From Bacillota bacterium (GTDB lineage Bacteria > Bacillota > Clostridia > UBA1381), in assembly GCA_021205715.1 (NCBI GenBank), contig JAJPXA010000161.1, positions 1-8,105 of the forward strand: a DNA stretch of 8,105 nt. Direction: 5' to 3'. Positions within the stretch are counted from its first letter, which is position 1. Each line of letters starts with the position of its first letter. Shown here in pieces: positions 7,104 through 8,105 of the stretch. A program made the translations under genes and the position numbers. Under the pieces are notes generated by a model. It saw only the letters and a list, made by a program, of their open reading frames with translations, did no database searches and was not told the DNA's origin.

Positions 7104-7143
7104 AAAACAAAAGAGATGCCCTCCGCATGGCGAAAAACATCTC
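7104..7143 (-). terminator. Intrinsic terminator, minus strand
   Basis: Minus-strand RNA forms a 14-bp stem: GAGATGTTTTTCGC (7143-7130) pairs with GCGGAGGGCATCTC (7126-7113) around a 3-nt loop, using four G-U pairs, and is followed by TTTTGTTTT (7112-7104). On the plus strand the G-U pairs become A-C mismatches, so the signal is strand-specific. It insulates the phosphatase-purL promoter, which lies just downstream, from transcription coming from the surface-protein side. It probably once ended the gene whose remnant lies at 7149-7304. Confidence 0.75.
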
Positions 7144-7148
7144 CAAAA

Positions 7149-7304
7149 TCATCTTTTGCTTAATTGAGTTATAGGCTTATTCCGCCGTGAGCGCGTACAT
7201 TCCCGCAAGGCTGTTCCGGATGAAAATGTACCTGTGAAATAATCATTATCCGAGCCAATGTATATTGTTTCCCGTTCATACTCACTGCCTGTGCAATAAA
7301 CCGC
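7149..7304 (-). pseudogene. Probable remnant of a BspA-like leucine-rich-repeat surface protein
   Basis: This roughly 160-bp stretch holds no intact gene. On the minus strand one frame is open from 7304 to a TGA at 7151-7149 and contains VYCTGSE, then IYIGS and NDYFTG. This recalls the recurring tail motif of BspA-like surface proteins of Clostridia, of the form YYTGSEEEWN-I-IGS-ND-LT-AT-HYN. The likeness covers about 25 residues and fades afterwards (SSGTALREC), and the reading has no start codon or ribosome site. It sits between two terminators next to an SLH surface-protein gene, which fits a decayed neighbour. The match rests on memory of the motif, not on an alignment. Confidence 0.45.
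7195..7231. repeat. Small inverted repeat inside the remnant region
   Basis: GTACATT (7195-7201) and AATGTAC (7225-7231) are exact complements separated by 23 nt. No T-run follows on either strand. It may be chance. Confidence 0.3.
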
Positions 7305-7332
7305 AACAGCCGAGGCTTTTGCCTCGGCTGTT
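7305..7332 (-). terminator. Hairpin terminator of the SLH surface-protein gene
   Basis: AACAGCCGAGGC (7305-7316) and its exact complement (7321-7332) make a 12-bp GC-rich stem with a 4-nt loop. It starts 21 nt after the stop of the SLH gene. In minus-strand RNA the loop is AAAA and the downstream sequence (GCGGTTTATT) is only weakly T-rich; the plus side (TGTGTATTTAAT) is somewhat better. It could work in both directions, though no plus-strand gene is in view. Confidence 0.75.
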
Positions 7333-7353
7333 TGTGTATTTAATATTCTTTTA

Positions 7354-8105
7354 TTATTCCGCTTCGATAAATCTCATCAGCATTGCTGCGGTTTCGGCTC
7401 TTGTTGCGCCTGCTTGGGGTGCTAATGTATTATCATCCTTGCCGGTTATCAAGCCTGTGCCTACCGCCCACTGCATTGCGGTCAGCGCGTAGCCGCTTAC
7501 CGCGTCGGAGTCGGTGTAGGCTGATATGTCGCCTGACGCGCTTGTGTCGTAACCCTTGTAACCTGCGTAGCGGTACAATATCGCCGCGGTTTGTTCGCGG
7601 GTTATTGTATCATCCGCGCCGAATTTGCCGTTATCGTAGCCGTTTACTATGCCGTTTTCGGCTGCCCACGCTACCGCGTCGGCATACCATGCACCGCTTA
7701 CTACGTCCGTGAAGTCGGACGCACTGTTTGCTGTCGGCTCGCCCTCTAAGCGGTACAATATGGTCACAATCATTCCGCGCGTTGTCGCGGTGTTCGGCTC
7801 AAATGTGGTGTCGGAAATACCGTTCATTAAGCCGTTTTCCAAAGCGTAGTCGATATACTCGTGATACCACAGCGACGTATCTACATCGCCGAATTTTTCG
7901 CTCGGGCATACATGCGTGCCGCTTGACGTGCTGTCCGCGTTATCGTCCGACGTTCCGTCGGACTCCGTAAACGTCGCGCTTACGCTTACCGCCGTCGCGG
8001 GCATTACAAACGCATATGTGCCATCGTCATTCGCCGTGACCTCAACCTCGTTGCCGTCCTCGTCGGTTACCGTCACGGTTTCGACTTCGTAACCCTCGTC
8101 GGGGG
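7354..8105 (-). CDS. SLH-domain surface protein (partial, N-terminus beyond window)
   Basis: The C-terminal 249 residues of a secreted cell-surface protein anchored through S-layer homology domains, which in this class usually bind pyruvylated secondary cell-wall polymers. The frame is open through the window edge, so the start lies beyond 8105; the GTG at 8076 is not a likely start, as it falls inside a conserved repeat. Visible order: end of a repeat module resembling InlB-like bacterial repeats (1-45, GYEVETVTVTDEDGNEV, then DGTYAFVMPA), an acidic Ser/Thr/Asp linker (46-65), then SLH 1 (about 66-122), SLH 2 (about 129-183) and SLH 3 (about 193-247). Each SLH has the aromatic pattern and the GL/GI-x-G turn. 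The TRAE-like motif reads TTRGM, ITREQ and ATRAE, so the first is the most divergent. The gene ends with tandem TAA TAA and a hairpin terminator. What the missing N-terminal part does is unknown. Confidence 0.93.
   Translation of the reverse strand, partial: PDEGYEVETVTVTDEDGNEVEVTANDDGTYAFVMPATAVSVSATFTESDGTSDDNADSTSSGTHVCPSEKFGDVDTSLWYHEYIDYALENGLMNGISDTTFEPNTATTRGMIVTILYRLEGEPTANSASDFTDVVSGAWYADAVAWAAENGIVNGYDNGKFGADDTITREQTAAILYRYAGYKGYDTSASGDISAYTDSDAVSGYALTAMQWAVGTGLITGKDDNTLAPQAGATRAETAAMLMRFIEAE

Noticed and set aside
7169..7279. Short minus-strand reading from ATG 7279 (36 residues)
   Set aside because: No good ribosome site, no recognisable family, and it overlaps the better-supported remnant frame.
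1..8105. CRISPR array, tRNA, rRNA, riboswitch, transposase or prophage genes
   Set aside because: No regularly spaced direct repeats, no clover-leaf or conserved RNA cores, and no transposase or phage-like proteins could be recognised on either strand.

Overview
The window looks like a chromosomal segment from a Gram-positive anaerobe of the class Clostridia (Bacillota), probably a gut lineage. The grounds are a single-chain, clostridial-type phosphoribosylformylglycinamidine synthase of about 1240 residues, a 58-residue protein resembling the DUF6472 family of Clostridia, a surface protein ending in three S-layer homology (SLH) repeats, strong AGGAGG-type ribosome binding sites, and GTG and TTG starts. 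The assignment below class level is a guess. All recognised genes lie on the minus strand, so the window is read from its right end to its left end.

Right end (8105 to about 7070): the 3' part of a secreted surface protein (repeat-type domain, linker, three SLH domains), then a 12-bp hairpin terminator. Next comes a stretch of about 160 bp with no intact gene. One frame of it resembles the tail motif of BspA-like leucine-rich-repeat surface proteins, so it is probably a gene remnant, and it is followed by its own intrinsic terminator.

Middle (about 7070 to 2610): a near-consensus promoter (TTGATA, 17 bp, TACAAT with an extended TG) drives a histidine phosphatase gene that starts at TTG. About 70 bp further on is purL, which starts at GTG and encodes the complete fourth enzyme of purine biosynthesis with its own glutaminase domain.

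Left (2609 to 1): a 112-bp gap holding a long perfect hairpin without a U-tract, then a small cysteine-rich DUF6472-like gene, an intrinsic-terminator-like hairpin, a COG2509-like FAD-dependent oxidoreductase with a consensus ribosome binding site, and an EamA/DMT-type membrane transporter that begins 3 nt after the oxidoreductase stop and runs off the window.

Most of the content is housekeeping or conserved-hypothetical, and I see no clearly new multi-gene system. The points most worth a second look are the attenuator-like hairpin inside the DUF6472-oxidoreductase-transporter cluster, the surface-protein remnant between two terminators, the 13-bp hairpin element downstream of purL, and the poorly characterised Cys-rich protein and FAD enzyme pair.
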